Origin: Sphingobacteriales bacterium TSM_CSM
GTDB lineage: Bacteria; Bacteroidota; Bacteroidia; Chitinophagales; UBA2359
Direction of reading: 5' to 3'
NCBI GenBank assembly: GCA_002212725.1
Contig: MTCR01000097.1
Span: 24,670 to 88,669, forward strand
Length of the DNA stretch: 64,000 nt
Within the stretch, counting starts at the first letter, position 1. Each line of letters starts with the position of its first letter. The translations under genes and the position numbers were made by a program. The notes beneath the pieces were generated by a model that did no database searches, had not been told where the DNA came from, and saw only the letters and a list, made by a program, of their open reading frames with translations. Shown here in pieces: positions 35,128 to 45,183 of the stretch.

Positions 35128-37353
35128 TTAGTGGAGGTTTGATAGTTTAACCATATTGAGTACAGCGCCTAAAAATTTATTATTTCCGATGGTTTGCAGT
35201 TGTTTCAGAAAATCTACCGATACGGCATCGGGCGCTTTATAACCCGATTTGGCTGAAAAAACGGCAATAACCTTATCGGCAAACCTTGTAAGTTCCTTGG
35301 TGTCGGCAAAATTGTTCAGGGCGGCTCCCTCCATCAGTATAAAATCATACAAGGTTGAGGCATGTTGCAGAAAAGCATTAAAATCTGATTTGGAGAAAGC
35401 CTCTGCCGGCGACCAATCGTTGGATGTGCAGCCCAACACAGCCACTTCGGCGCCGTTGCCGGTTTGTTCTTCGCTAAACAGCCTGCCCCATGCAGGAAAA
35501 ACAGCCTGTAGTTGGTGCAGTTGGAGCAGTTGCTGCAATTGGTCAGAAGTTTCGGATTGCAGGTTGGCCGAGCCGGTTTTTGCCAAGGTTTGGCTAATGC
35601 TGTTGTGTTTAAAATTGGTATCAATGAGCAATACCTTTTTGTTGTTTTTGAGCAGGGCATAGGCAAGGGCAACCAGCACATAGGTTTTACCTTCGCCGCC
35701 ATGAAGACTGCTTACCAAAATGCGCTTTGCCCCCGATGTTTCTACGGCAAACCGCAGTTTGCGCATGGCTTCGAGGAAAAACCGGCGGTTTTTTTCTTTA
35801 CTTCGGGCAAACAACAGGGCCGAAACCGGATTGTTGTGGTTTACCTCATTCAGGGTTTCCAAAACGGGCAGCCCGGTAAATTTGGTAAAGCGGTCGGGGG
35901 TGGTGTAGGAGTTGTCGGCATAGGCCAGCAAAAACACAAAGGCGGTAGCAAGCAGCAACCCCGAAATGCCTGCCAGCGCGGTAATAATGCCGGTTTTTGA
36001 GGGTTCTGCTTTTTCGGGTACCATGCCGGTTTCTACTATTTCCAGCGGGTTGGTAAGTGATTGAACGGCAAACTCGGTAGAGTTGAGGCGGGTCAGAATT
36101 TCGGCATATTCGGTAGAGTGCGAATCAATATCGCGTTCCAAGTTGGCAATATCAGCCTCGCCCGAAACCAGATTGGTGGCGTTGCCGCGCAGCCGGTTCA
36201 GTTCTTTGTCTATAGATACCAAACTGGCTTTGGCTTTTTCCAGCTCGTTTTCGGCGGCTATTTTTTCGGTTTCCAAATCTTTTTTGGCGGTGCTGTTTTG
36301 CACACTTTGCTGCCCAACAGCCGAGTTTTTAATTTGCACCTCCAACTCAATTTTTAAAGATTCAATCTGACTTTTCAGGTCTTTGTTTGTAGAGCCGCCA
36401 CTCACGTATTGCTGGGTTAGGGTGTTAATACGTTCTTTAAGCTCGCCAACTTGACGGTTATATGCCTGTAACTGGGTAAGCGTATGATCGTTTTGGTTAA
36501 GGTAGCGGTTAAAGTTGTCAATAGCTTTTTGGTAAGAGGGTATCCTTTGGTTAATTTCTTCGCGTTTTAACTCCAGTTCCTGTATTTGCTCCAGGGTAGT
36601 TTTTGTTTGTTCGCCATAGTCCACCACATTATTGTTGAGTTTGTATTGGCGCAGGCTTTCCAGTTTACCGGTGAGTTCGTTTTTTTTCTGCTGCGCCAGT
36701 TGCGAGTAATACGCCAGCGAGTTTTTGGTTTGGGCATTGGTGGCGGCATTGTACCGGCCGGTAAAAACTTGCGACAGCGTATTGACCACATAGGCCGATA
36801 ATTCGGGGTTTTCTGAGGTATAAGCCACCTTAACATAATCGGTATTACCAACCCTTTCAATTTTAAGGTTTTTGCTTAACGCTACAAAATCATAGCTCAG
36901 CATTTTCAATAAATCTTCATAAATTTCGCCCAACCGCCCTTCGGGCTTACCATTTTTACCGTCTTTGCCGGTTTGCAACAAGGAGGCAATTTGTTCCTTT
37001 TCGCTATCGGTATATTTTGCGGCATTTTCGGGTAGTTGGCGAAAATTTTTTCCTGCCTGCCGGTAATCATGCAGGTACAATTCGGCAGACAGCAACGACA
37101 CACTTACCCTTGACCGCAGCATTTCTACAATGGCCGACAGCGTATTGTCAACGCGGTAGGGTTGTATGTATGCGGCACTGTTGGCCGGTTCGTTGGGGTT
37201 GTTAATTACCCCGGTAGCAATAGTGGCGGCAGATGTATAGCGCGGGGGCTGTTGCCCTGCAAACCAGTAGGCAGCAGCGGCGGAAAGCAGAGATATGGCT
37301 AATATTAGCCATTTGTTTTTGTAGAGTTTGCCTAAAAAATAAAACAAATCCAT
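35128..37353 (-). CDS. Wzz/Wzc-type polysaccharide co-polymerase with BY-kinase-like domain
   Basis: A 741-aa inner-membrane protein. A span at residues 14-30 starts the Wzz domain; long coiled coils fill about 200-420; a second span is near 465-485 (GIITALAGISGLLLATAFVFLL). The cytosolic domain has a Walker A (HGGEGKT, Lys556) and VLLIDTNF at the Walker A' site, where BY-kinases have DxDxR. The Walker B site reads FILMEGAAL rather than the usual IIDTPP. The C-terminus (AVLNMVKLSNLH) has no tyrosine cluster. It should set chain length or export; phosphotransfer by the usual mechanism is doubtful. First gene of the polysaccharide operon. Confidence 0.85.
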   Translation of the reverse strand: MDLFYFLGKLYKNKWLILAISLLSAAAAYWFAGQQPPRYTSAATIATGVINNPNEPANSAAYIQPYRVDNTLSAIVEMLRSRVSVSLLSAELYLHDYRQAGKNFRQLPENAAKYTDSEKEQIASLLQTGKDGKNGKPEGRLGEIYEDLLKMLSYDFVALSKNLKIERVGNTDYVKVAYTSENPELSAYVVNTLSQVFTGRYNAATNAQTKNSLAYYSQLAQQKKNELTGKLESLRQYKLNNNVVDYGEQTKTTLEQIQELELKREEINQRIPSYQKAIDNFNRYLNQNDHTLTQLQAYNRQVGELKERINTLTQQYVSGGSTNKDLKSQIESLKIELEVQIKNSAVGQQSVQNSTAKKDLETEKIAAENELEKAKASLVSIDKELNRLRGNATNLVSGEADIANLERDIDSHSTEYAEILTRLNSTEFAVQSLTNPLEIVETGMVPEKAEPSKTGIITALAGISGLLLATAFVFLLAYADNSYTTPDRFTKFTGLPVLETLNEVNHNNPVSALLFARSKEKNRRFFLEAMRKLRFAVETSGAKRILVSSLHGGEGKTYVLVALAYALLKNNKKVLLIDTNFKHNSISQTLAKTGSANLQSETSDQLQQLLQLHQLQAVFPAWGRLFSEEQTGNGAEVAVLGCTSNDWSPAEAFSKSDFNAFLQHASTLYDFILMEGAALNNFADTKELTRFADKVIAVFSAKSGYKAPDAVSVDFLKQLQTIGNNKFLGAVLNMVKLSNLH

Positions 37354-37720
37354 ACGAGCGGGTTATTTGGGTTAAGGGTCTTTACCTTACCACCCAAACG
37401 CACAACTGTTCTGTATGGCATATTGCCGGCGCATAAAGGCACAAAATTACGGCCTGATTATTGCGGTTGCTAAACCACGGCAGAAAACCTGCTTGTTTGG
37501 AATAATAAGGGTTGTTGTTTGTTGTTTGTTGGCTCAAAGATACAGCAATATTGTGCAGTTTGTTACCTTTGTCATAAAAGTGTCAGAAGCATTTTTTACA
37601 AATCATACAATCCGCCAAAAATATTCTATTTGTATTAATGTAAAAACCCTTTAAAAACAACCCCGCAACGGCAAAATGCGCTTTACGCAAAATGCGCAAT
37701 AATGTTACAAGCTTGCCTAT
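37354..37720. other. Divergent promoter region of the polysaccharide locus
   Basis: This 367-bp gap separates the wzz-like operon (minus) from the GT2 gene (plus). It holds a perfect minus-strand -7 box TATCTTTG (37542-37535) and a perfect plus-strand -7 box TACCTTTG (37564-37571), only 21 bp apart, neither with a convincing -33. Leaders would be about 175 and 145 nt. No ORF or RNA gene was seen. Confidence 0.35.
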
Positions 37721-38920
37721 ATGAATTTTTATGTTTTGTGTTTGTTCCTGTTTTGGTGCAGTATGTTGGTGGTAGCTTACACTTATATTGGTTACGGCAT
37801 ATTGTTGTATGGGTTCATTAAAATAAAGCGGCTGGCTGCCCGCCGAACACCGCCTGCCAAACATGCACAAGCGCCCGAACCGTTTGTGCTTCCCCTTACG
37901 GTGGTCATTGCTGCTTACAATGAAGCCGACTGCATAGCCGAAAAATTGCAGAATACCCTGTCATTGCATTATCCACAAGGCATGGTTCGGGTTTTTGTTA
38001 TTACCGATGGCTCTACCGATGCTACGCCGCAAATTGCCGCCGGCTACCCCGGTGTACAAGTATTTCACCAACCCGAACGGCAGGGTAAAATAGCAGCAGT
38101 AAACCGCATAATGCCTTTGGTAAACACACCCGTAGTGGTTTATACCGATGCCAACACCACCTTAAACCCCCATGCCTTGCTAAACATGGTACGTCATTTT
38201 GCCAATAATAAGGTTGGCGCAGTGGCGGGCGAAAAGCGCATTCGGGTTGGCAGCGAGGCAAGCGCCAACGAAGCAGGGGAAGGGCTGTACTGGAAATATG
38301 AATCGGCGCTTAAACGCTGGGATTCAGAACTCTACTCGGTGGTGGGTGCAGCCGGCGAATTGTTTGCCATCAGAACAAATTTGTACGAACCGCCGCCGCC
38401 CGATACCATCATTGAAGATTTTTACAAAACCCTGCGCATAGCCCAACACGGCTACCGAGTAATATATGAACCCAATGCCTTTGCAATGGAAAGCGCCTCG
38501 GCATCGGTAGCCGAAGAACTCAAGCGCAAAATTCGAATAGCTGCCGGTGGCTTACAGGCAATTTTCCGTCTTCGGGCTTTGCTCAACCCGTTCAGGTATG
38601 GCTTGCTCAGCTTTCAGTTTACCTCGCACCGCGTTTTGCGCTGGACCTTGGCGCCGCTTGCCCTGCCCGTGTTGCTGCTTTGCAACGGGTACCTGGTGGC
38701 TGCCGGCGGAAACCGGTTTTGGGTGGTTATGCTTGCCCTGCAGGCCTTGTTTTACCTCTCTGCCCTGCTGGGCTACCTGCTCGAAACCCGAAAATTGCGC
38801 TTTAAACCGTTTTTTGTGCCTTTTTACTTTTGTATGATGAACTATGCCGTGTACCGCGGTTTTTGGCGCATAGCAACCGGCAGCCAAAGCGTTTTGTGGG
38901 AAAAAGCCAAACGCGCCTGA
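37721..38920 (+). CDS. Membrane glycosyltransferase family 2
   Basis: A 399-aa processive-type GT2 enzyme. A first membrane span (VLCLFLFWCSMLVVAYTYIG) precedes the catalytic domain: LTVVIAAYNEADCIAEKL, VFVITDGSTDAT, YTDANT as the DxD-like site and IIEDFYKTLRI as the ED motif with catalytic Asp. Two or three hydrophobic spans follow after residue 300 (LRWTLAPLALPVLLLCNGYL). It is divergent from the exopolysaccharide operon and presumably helps build the same or a related glycan. Confidence 0.85.
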   Translation: MNFYVLCLFLFWCSMLVVAYTYIGYGILLYGFIKIKRLAARRTPPAKHAQAPEPFVLPLTVVIAAYNEADCIAEKLQNTLSLHYPQGMVRVFVITDGSTDATPQIAAGYPGVQVFHQPERQGKIAAVNRIMPLVNTPVVVYTDANTTLNPHALLNMVRHFANNKVGAVAGEKRIRVGSEASANEAGEGLYWKYESALKRWDSELYSVVGAAGELFAIRTNLYEPPPPDTIIEDFYKTLRIAQHGYRVIYEPNAFAMESASASVAEELKRKIRIAAGGLQAIFRLRALLNPFRYGLLSFQFTSHRVLRWTLAPLALPVLLLCNGYLVAAGGNRFWVVMLALQALFYLSALLGYLLETRKLRFKPFFVPFYFCMMNYAVYRGFWRIATGSQSVLWEKAKRA

Positions 38921-38997
38921 TGCCTGAAAGGCAGGGCAAAGAGTTTGTTTGCACCATCAAAAAACCTTTGGCATTTCTTTACTTGGTTTCTATTGCC

Positions 38998-39005
38998 TAC
39001 CTTTG
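38998..39005 (+). promoter_or_regulatory. Candidate -7 box of argS
   Basis: TACCTTTG, a perfect match, lies 22 nt upstream of the argS ATG. A TTTG at 38967-38970 is 27 nt upstream of it, longer than usual. Confidence 0.4.
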
Positions 39006-39027
39006 CACTGCATATTAACACCATTAC

Positions 39028-40806
39028 ATGAGTATAGAACAAACCCTGCAACAGCTTACTGCACAAGCGGTACAACACTTGTATAAAACCGAAATTGACC
39101 CGAAGAGCGTTACCATTAACGAAACGCCCAAAAATTTTACCGGCAGTTTTACCGTAGTCATTTTTCCGTATGTAAAAATTGCCCGGAAAAATCCGCTGCA
39201 AACCGGCACCGAAATTGGCAGCTACCTCAAAGAAAACCTGCCCGTTATTGAAGATTTTAATGTGGTGCAGGGATTTGTAAACCTGGTTTTGGGCAATGAT
39301 TTCTGGCTTCGGGAGTTTACCCGCCTTGCCAATAACCCCCATTTCGGGCAGTTGCCGGCATCGGGTAAAAAAATAGTACTCGAATACATTGGCCCCAATA
39401 CCAACAAACCGCTTCACCTGGGGCATATCCGAAACATGTTTGTGGGTCATGCCGTAGCAGCCATATTACAGGCAAACGGGCATGAGGTGCATAAGGTAAA
39501 CATTTATAACGATAAAGGTATTAACATCAGCAAATCCATGGCCGCCTGGACCCTGAGTGCCAATGGAGCAACCCCCCACGGAACCGGCATGAAAGGCGAC
39601 CATTTTGTGGGGTATTATTACGTGTTGTACAACAAAATTGCTATCCAACAGGCGGCGCCCTGGATTGAACAGGGTATGGAACGCATTGAAGCCGAAAAAA
39701 ATACCGAAATTTATGCCCTGGCGCAGCGCTACACCCAACAATGGGAGCAGGGCAACCCCGAAGTGCTGCAACTCTGGCGCACCATGAACAGTTGGGTGTA
39801 CCAGGGCTTTAAAGAAACCTTTGAACAATTAGGCATAACCTACGAAAAAGCCTATTACGAATCGGAATGTTATGAACTGGGTAAGGAAATGGCGCTCAAT
39901 GGACTGGCGCAAAACGTGTTCTTTAAACAACCCGACGGCTCTGTTTGGGTAGATTTAACCGACAGCAACTTAGACCAAAAAATCCTTATCCGCAGCGACG
40001 GAACATCGGTTTACATTACACAGGATATGGGCGTGGCAGAACTTAGGTACAACGATTATAAGCCCCACCAAATGATTTATGTAGTGGGCGATGAACAGAT
40101 TTACCACTTCAAAGTGCTGAAACTCACCCTCGAAAAATTAGGCAAACCCTATGCCGATACCATTTTCCACCTCTATTACGGCATGGTAGATTTGCCCGAA
40201 GGTAAAATGAAATCGCGCGAGGGAAAAGTAGTAGATGCCGATGACCTTATTGCAGAAATGTTGCAAACTGCCGAAGACCACACCAAAGAATTGGGTAAAA
40301 CCGAAGGCATGAACCCCGATGAAGCCCGCCGGCTTTACCGCATTTTGGGCATTGGCGCACTTAAGTACTTTATACTAAAGGTAAATGCACAAAAACGCGT
40401 CTTGTTTAACCCCCAGGAATCGGTAGATTTTCAGGGAAACACCGGCCCGTTTATTCAGTACAGTTTTGCCCGCATCAGTTCCATTTTGCGAAAATTCGGA
40501 CAAGACTATATCTTGCCCCAATATCAGGTTGAAAACCTGCACCCCTTAGAAAAAGACCTTATTGCCGAATTGCTCAAATACGAGCAAGTCCTCAAAACCG
40601 CAGCCGATACCCTCGACCCCTCGGTGGTGGCAAACTATGCCTTCGGGGTAGCCAAAACTTTCAACAAGCTTTATGCCGAACTATCGGTTATGAACAACCC
40701 CAACCCGCATACCAATACTTTCAGGGTAGCTTTATCGGCAGTAGCCGCAAGCATTATTAAAAAAGCCCTTTACCTGTTGGGCATTGATGTGCCGCAAAGA
40801 ATGTAG
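39028..40806 (+). CDS. argS: Arginyl-tRNA synthetase
   Basis: A 592-aa class I synthetase for tRNA-Arg. The N-terminal Add-1 domain (GSFTVVIFPYVKIARKNP) is followed by YIGPNTNKPLHLGHIRNMF with the HIGH motif at residues 130-133. The KMSKS site is replaced by KMKSREGKVVDADDLI, normal for many ArgRS. The anticodon-binding domain ends the protein (LYLLGIDVPQRM). Length and motifs are standard. Confidence 0.97.
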   Translation: MSIEQTLQQLTAQAVQHLYKTEIDPKSVTINETPKNFTGSFTVVIFPYVKIARKNPLQTGTEIGSYLKENLPVIEDFNVVQGFVNLVLGNDFWLREFTRLANNPHFGQLPASGKKIVLEYIGPNTNKPLHLGHIRNMFVGHAVAAILQANGHEVHKVNIYNDKGINISKSMAAWTLSANGATPHGTGMKGDHFVGYYYVLYNKIAIQQAAPWIEQGMERIEAEKNTEIYALAQRYTQQWEQGNPEVLQLWRTMNSWVYQGFKETFEQLGITYEKAYYESECYELGKEMALNGLAQNVFFKQPDGSVWVDLTDSNLDQKILIRSDGTSVYITQDMGVAELRYNDYKPHQMIYVVGDEQIYHFKVLKLTLEKLGKPYADTIFHLYYGMVDLPEGKMKSREGKVVDADDLIAEMLQTAEDHTKELGKTEGMNPDEARRLYRILGIGALKYFILKVNAQKRVLFNPQESVDFQGNTGPFIQYSFARISSILRKFGQDYILPQYQVENLHPLEKDLIAELLKYEQVLKTAADTLDPSVVANYAFGVAKTFNKLYAELSVMNNPNPHTNTFRVALSAVAASIIKKALYLLGIDVPQRM

Positions 40807-40839
40807 CAAATACGGCAACTTTAACCCCCTTCAACCGCC

Positions 40840-42879
40840 ATGCATCCGCCCAAAGCCAAAACCGTTCCGCACCATATTACCACACACGGACATACCCGCG
40901 TGGACAATTTTTACTGGCTTCGCGACAAAGATAACCCCGAAGTGGAAGCCTACCTCCACTCCGAAAACGAGTTTACCAACCACCTGCTGCAACATACCGG
41001 GGAACTCCAGCAACAACTGTTTGACGAAATAAAAGCCCGAATTCCGCAAACCGACGACTCGGTTCCCTTTCAGTTTGACAATTATTACTACTACTCGCGC
41101 ATTGAAAACGGGCAGAATTACCCCATTTTCTGCCGCAAAAAACACCATTTGGATGCGCCCGAAGAAATACTGCTCAATGTAAATCAGCTTGCCGAGGGAC
41201 ACACCTATTATTCGGTAGGTATGTATGAGGTTAGCGCAGATGAAAACCTGCTGGCTTTTGCCGTTGATACCGCCGGCGATTCGGTTTATACCGTTTACTT
41301 CAAAGACCTGCAACAGAACCTGCTTTTACCCGATGTATTGCAAAATGTGTGCTTCTTTACCTGGAGCAACAACAACCAAACCCTGTACTACACCGCTTAC
41401 GACCGCGCCCTGCGACCCTGCAAGGTGCTGAAACACACGCTTGGCAACCCTCAAAAAGCCGATGAGCTTGTTTTTTATGAAAAAAACCGGCGCTTTGCCT
41501 GTATGGCTTACCGCACCCAATCTAAAGCCTATATTCTTATAGATACCGAAAGCGCCACCACCTCCGAAGTGTGGTATTTCGATGCATCGGGGCAAAACGA
41601 TACCCCCCGGCTTTTTCAGCGCCGCAAACGCAACATGGAATACAGCATTGACCATTTTGGTAATGAATTTTATATTCTTACCAACTATAAAGCGCCCAAT
41701 TTCAGGCTCATGCGCACACCGGTGCAACAAACCGAACTGGAAAACTGGCAAGAAGTAATACCACACCGCAACAATACCCTGCTCGAAGATTTTCATATTT
41801 TCAGCGATTTTCTGGTATTGGAAGAGCGAACCAACGGGCTGCCCCAAATCAGGGTAAAAAGTTGGCACAACCCCCAAACCGATTACTACCTGCCTTTTGC
41901 CGATGCTACCTACGTGGCATCGGTGGGCGATAACTACCTGTATAATACACCTTTGCTTAGGTATGTTTACACGTCTTTACATAAGCCCACTTCGGTTTAT
42001 GATTTTAACATGCTTACCCAGGAGCAAACCCTGCTTAAAGCGTATGCGGTAAACGGCAATTTTAACCCCGCCAACTACCACACCGAATACTTGTTTATAC
42101 CTGCTGAAGATACATTCCAAATTCCTGTTTCATTGGTGTACCGCAAAGATTTGTTTCATAAAAACGGCAGCAACCCCATGTTGCTTTATGCCTACGGCGC
42201 TTACGGGTTAAGCAGCGAACCTTATTTCTCCTATTCTATGCTCTCCTTAATTGACCGTGGTTTTGTGTATGCCATTGCCCACGTGCGCGGCGGAGAGGAA
42301 ATGGGGCGGCATTGGTATGAACAGGGTAAATTGCTAAAAAAGCATAACACCTTTGCCGATTTTGTTGCCTGTGCCCAATTTTTTATAGCGCAAAAATACA
42401 CCAACCCCGAAAAAATGGTGTTTGAAGGCGGCAGCGCCGGCGGATTGCTGGTGGCTTCGGTTATTAACCACCGCCCCGATTTGTGTGCCGCCGCCATTCT
42501 GCAAGTGCCTTTTGTTGACGTGCTTACTACCATGCTTGACGAAGAACTGCCGCTTACCGTGGGGGAATACGATGAATGGGGAAACCCTAATGTACAAAAA
42601 TTTTACGACTATATGTTGTCGTACTCGCCTTACGATAATATTAAACCGCAGCATTACCCGCATTTGCTGGTAACCACCGGGTTAAACGACGCCAATGTGC
42701 AATACTGGGAACCGGTAAAATACGTGGCTAAATTGCGCCAACATAAACAAGATAACAACCTGCTGCTGCTAAAAATTGATATGGAAAGCGGCCATCAGGG
42801 CGCATCGGGGCGGTATGACAGCTATAAAGAGGCAGCGCTTGAATTTGCCTTCATTTTTCATGCGCTAAAACTTGGCTGA
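40840..42879 (+). CDS. ptrB: S9 family peptidase, oligopeptidase B-like
   Basis: A 679-aa serine peptidase of the prolyl oligopeptidase family. The N-terminal beta-propeller covers about residues 70-400 (DNFYWLRDKDNPEVEAYL starts the protein). The alpha/beta hydrolase domain has the nucleophile in EGGSAGGLL (Ser532), Asp617 in GLNDANVQYWEP and His652 in SGHQGASGRY. GGEEMGRHWYEQGKL is the oligopeptidase B signature that selects basic P1 residues. No signal peptide is seen, so it is likely cytosolic or periplasm-independent. It starts 33 bp after argS, and the next gene starts 1 bp after its stop. Confidence 0.93.
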   Translation: MHPPKAKTVPHHITTHGHTRVDNFYWLRDKDNPEVEAYLHSENEFTNHLLQHTGELQQQLFDEIKARIPQTDDSVPFQFDNYYYYSRIENGQNYPIFCRKKHHLDAPEEILLNVNQLAEGHTYYSVGMYEVSADENLLAFAVDTAGDSVYTVYFKDLQQNLLLPDVLQNVCFFTWSNNNQTLYYTAYDRALRPCKVLKHTLGNPQKADELVFYEKNRRFACMAYRTQSKAYILIDTESATTSEVWYFDASGQNDTPRLFQRRKRNMEYSIDHFGNEFYILTNYKAPNFRLMRTPVQQTELENWQEVIPHRNNTLLEDFHIFSDFLVLEERTNGLPQIRVKSWHNPQTDYYLPFADATYVASVGDNYLYNTPLLRYVYTSLHKPTSVYDFNMLTQEQTLLKAYAVNGNFNPANYHTEYLFIPAEDTFQIPVSLVYRKDLFHKNGSNPMLLYAYGAYGLSSEPYFSYSMLSLIDRGFVYAIAHVRGGEEMGRHWYEQGKLLKKHNTFADFVACAQFFIAQKYTNPEKMVFEGGSAGGLLVASVINHRPDLCAAAILQVPFVDVLTTMLDEELPLTVGEYDEWGNPNVQKFYDYMLSYSPYDNIKPQHYPHLLVTTGLNDANVQYWEPVKYVAKLRQHKQDNNLLLLKIDMESGHQGASGRYDSYKEAALEFAFIFHALKLG

Positions 42880-42880
42880 A

Positions 42881-44812
42881 ATGAGGAACTGCACATCTTG
42901 GTTTATTTTGCAACTTGTACACAACAGCAGGCGTATTAAGCACGTGGCGGTTAAGTGGGGTGTTTTGCTTATGCTTGGTTTATTTCCTGCCGTATTTGCT
43001 TTTGCAGGCTATAAAATTAACATTGATTTACAACATAACCAAGGTAACCGTGTGGCAGTGCAGGTAGAATCGCCGCAATTGCAGCAAAATTACGCCATTT
43101 ACCACATACCGGTAAACCGCGAACCCAACCCTGCTGCCAAACTTACCGACTGGATATCGGAACTTGCCGCCTACGACAGCAACGGCAAACACCTCAAATA
43201 CGAACTGCTCGACAACAGCTCTGTGATGATTTACGAGGTGAACAACTATGTAAGGCTGGAATATTTTGTAACCGAAAACGAAAAAAACGGAGGAAACAAA
43301 GCCACCCTGTCTCATATTCAGCCCGATAACCGGTTTTTCCTGCTCAACCGCAACGGTTTTTTCGGCTATTTTGAAGGGTACGAAACCGAACCGGTGGAGT
43401 TGGTTATTCACAAACCCAAAGAACTATTTGGCGCAACCAATCTGCAACGGCAAAATTCAACAGACACACTCGATGTTTTTACCAAGCCCCCGCAAAGCCT
43501 GCTGCACGAAAACCTCATTATGTATGCCCTGCCCGATACGTTCAGGTTTACAGTGATGGGCAGCAGTTTTACCATTGCCGTATTTTCCGAAACCGGCGCA
43601 CATAAAGCCCGCGATTTATACTACATCTTAAAACCCGTGGTGCAGGGTGTAAGCCGGTTTTGGGCGCCCAATTCGGGCAACAACAAACCGGGCACAGATA
43701 CTGCGGGTGTGGCATTGCCGGTTAAACAATACACATTTTTATTTTATTTTACCAAAAACGACCGCAGTTCGGCGCTCAACATGAATGACTATGGCGGCTT
43801 AATGTGTTCTGCCACCTCCTCTTTTTATGCTTTGCCCGAAATAAACTACTCGCCCAATTTGTACCGTTTGTTGCAGCGCATGGCAGCGCATGAACTCATG
43901 CACCTGTTTTTGCCCAACCTGCTGCATACCAACCTTAGTGAACGCCCCTTGGGAAATGAAAAAATGCAAACCCGGCATTTATGGCTCTACGAAGGCGTAA
44001 CCGAATATTTTGCCCTGTTGGTATTGCTGCAAAACGGGTTAATGGAAGAAGCAGATTTTTGGGAAGAAATATCGAAAAAAGCAGGTGCAGCCCAACAATA
44101 CCCCGCTTTGTCAATGACCGAAGCAAGCCAAAACCTGGGGCGGAAAAGCAAATACAACCTGTGGTATGCTAATTTTTACTACCGTGGTGCGCTTGCTGCC
44201 CTGCTGCTCGACATACAATTAGCCGAAGACACACAAAACAACGGCAACCTGCGCATTATTTTATCGGGTTTAATGAACCTGCCCGATGGCAAAGTCTATC
44301 CCGATGAAATACTGCTCGATACCATTATGGCAAAGTGCGGTAAACAGGCTGCAACGTTTATTCAACAATACATTGCCGGAAAAGAAAATCTGCCCTACTC
44401 CCGCATTTTGGCAGCCATAGGCATGAATTACTACCCCGAAATTACCGAGCCTTTTGCCACCTTCGGGCAGTTTTGGGTGGTGCCCAATTACAAAGCCAAA
44501 GCCATGCAGTTCAGAAACATTGGTAAAGAACCCTTCGGCCTGCAGGAAGGTGATTTACTTGCGGCTTTAAATGACGACCCGGTTACCATTGGTAATTTTA
44601 ACCAATACAAACACCTCATTTACCGCCCCAACATAGACCAACCCCTGCAAATTACCATCAGGCGGCAGCGCCTTGGGCAATCATTTACGTTTTCGGCAAC
44701 ACCTTACGTAACGCCCAAAACCACCCAACACGCCATACGGCAAACCAAAAATGCAACCGCCAAAGCCTTGCAGCGCAAAGCATGGGTATTGTATGAAAGG
44801 GCGGAGGAGTAG
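42881..44812 (+). CDS. M61 family (glycyl aminopeptidase-like) metallopeptidase with PDZ domain
   Basis: A 643-aa exported protein. A hydrophobic segment around residues 24-42 (WGVLLMLGLFPAVFAFAG) is a signal or anchor. The gluzincin catalytic site is HELMH (337-341), with the third zinc ligand in LWLYEGVTEYF. A C-terminal PDZ-like part (FGLQEGDLLAALNDDPVTIGNFNQY) is usual for M61. It probably trims peptides outside the cytoplasm. The ATG at 42881 follows the ptrB stop by 1 bp, so the pair is co-translated; a later Met near residue 29 is another start option. The gene ends before an AT-rich non-coding stretch. Confidence 0.85.
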   Translation: MRNCTSWFILQLVHNSRRIKHVAVKWGVLLMLGLFPAVFAFAGYKINIDLQHNQGNRVAVQVESPQLQQNYAIYHIPVNREPNPAAKLTDWISELAAYDSNGKHLKYELLDNSSVMIYEVNNYVRLEYFVTENEKNGGNKATLSHIQPDNRFFLLNRNGFFGYFEGYETEPVELVIHKPKELFGATNLQRQNSTDTLDVFTKPPQSLLHENLIMYALPDTFRFTVMGSSFTIAVFSETGAHKARDLYYILKPVVQGVSRFWAPNSGNNKPGTDTAGVALPVKQYTFLFYFTKNDRSSALNMNDYGGLMCSATSSFYALPEINYSPNLYRLLQRMAAHELMHLFLPNLLHTNLSERPLGNEKMQTRHLWLYEGVTEYFALLVLLQNGLMEEADFWEEISKKAGAAQQYPALSMTEASQNLGRKSKYNLWYANFYYRGALAALLLDIQLAEDTQNNGNLRIILSGLMNLPDGKVYPDEILLDTIMAKCGKQAATFIQQYIAGKENLPYSRILAAIGMNYYPEITEPFATFGQFWVVPNYKAKAMQFRNIGKEPFGLQEGDLLAALNDDPVTIGNFNQYKHLIYRPNIDQPLQITIRRQRLGQSFTFSATPYVTPKTTQHAIRQTKNATAKALQRKAWVLYERAEE

Positions 44813-45183
44813 GGCAGGGGGGCAGTGCGGGTTACTTCTTATTACATTTATACGTTCTGTACTGCTCGCAGTTACCTTTTTGAACTGGGCAAAAGAGAGG
44901 ATAGTCAGATGCTTGTTGTAAATTAAATTTTATAATTTTTTGTTAACGGATGTACGTCTGTACAGAATAGGCGGGAGAAACGTATGATTAGAATTTTTTT
45001 TGAGAAATAACAATTAACCTGCCATTCTCGCTATTAAGGTTTTCTAAATTAGCAGGGTACTGACATTCAGATGATTGAATCTTTAATCACATAATTTAAA
45101 ATATATTTTAAACATATAATTTTATTAAAATATAATGAAAATAAATTATTGAAAGTAAACGCCGAGAATCGCTGTATTTGGAC
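44813..45183. other. AT-rich non-coding gap
   Basis: This 371-bp interval is strongly AT-rich from about 44900 on, with runs of A and T but no ORF, tRNA or convincing hairpin. It lies between two convergent genes and marks the change from moderate GC to the AT-rich lipoprotein cluster. Confidence 0.4.
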
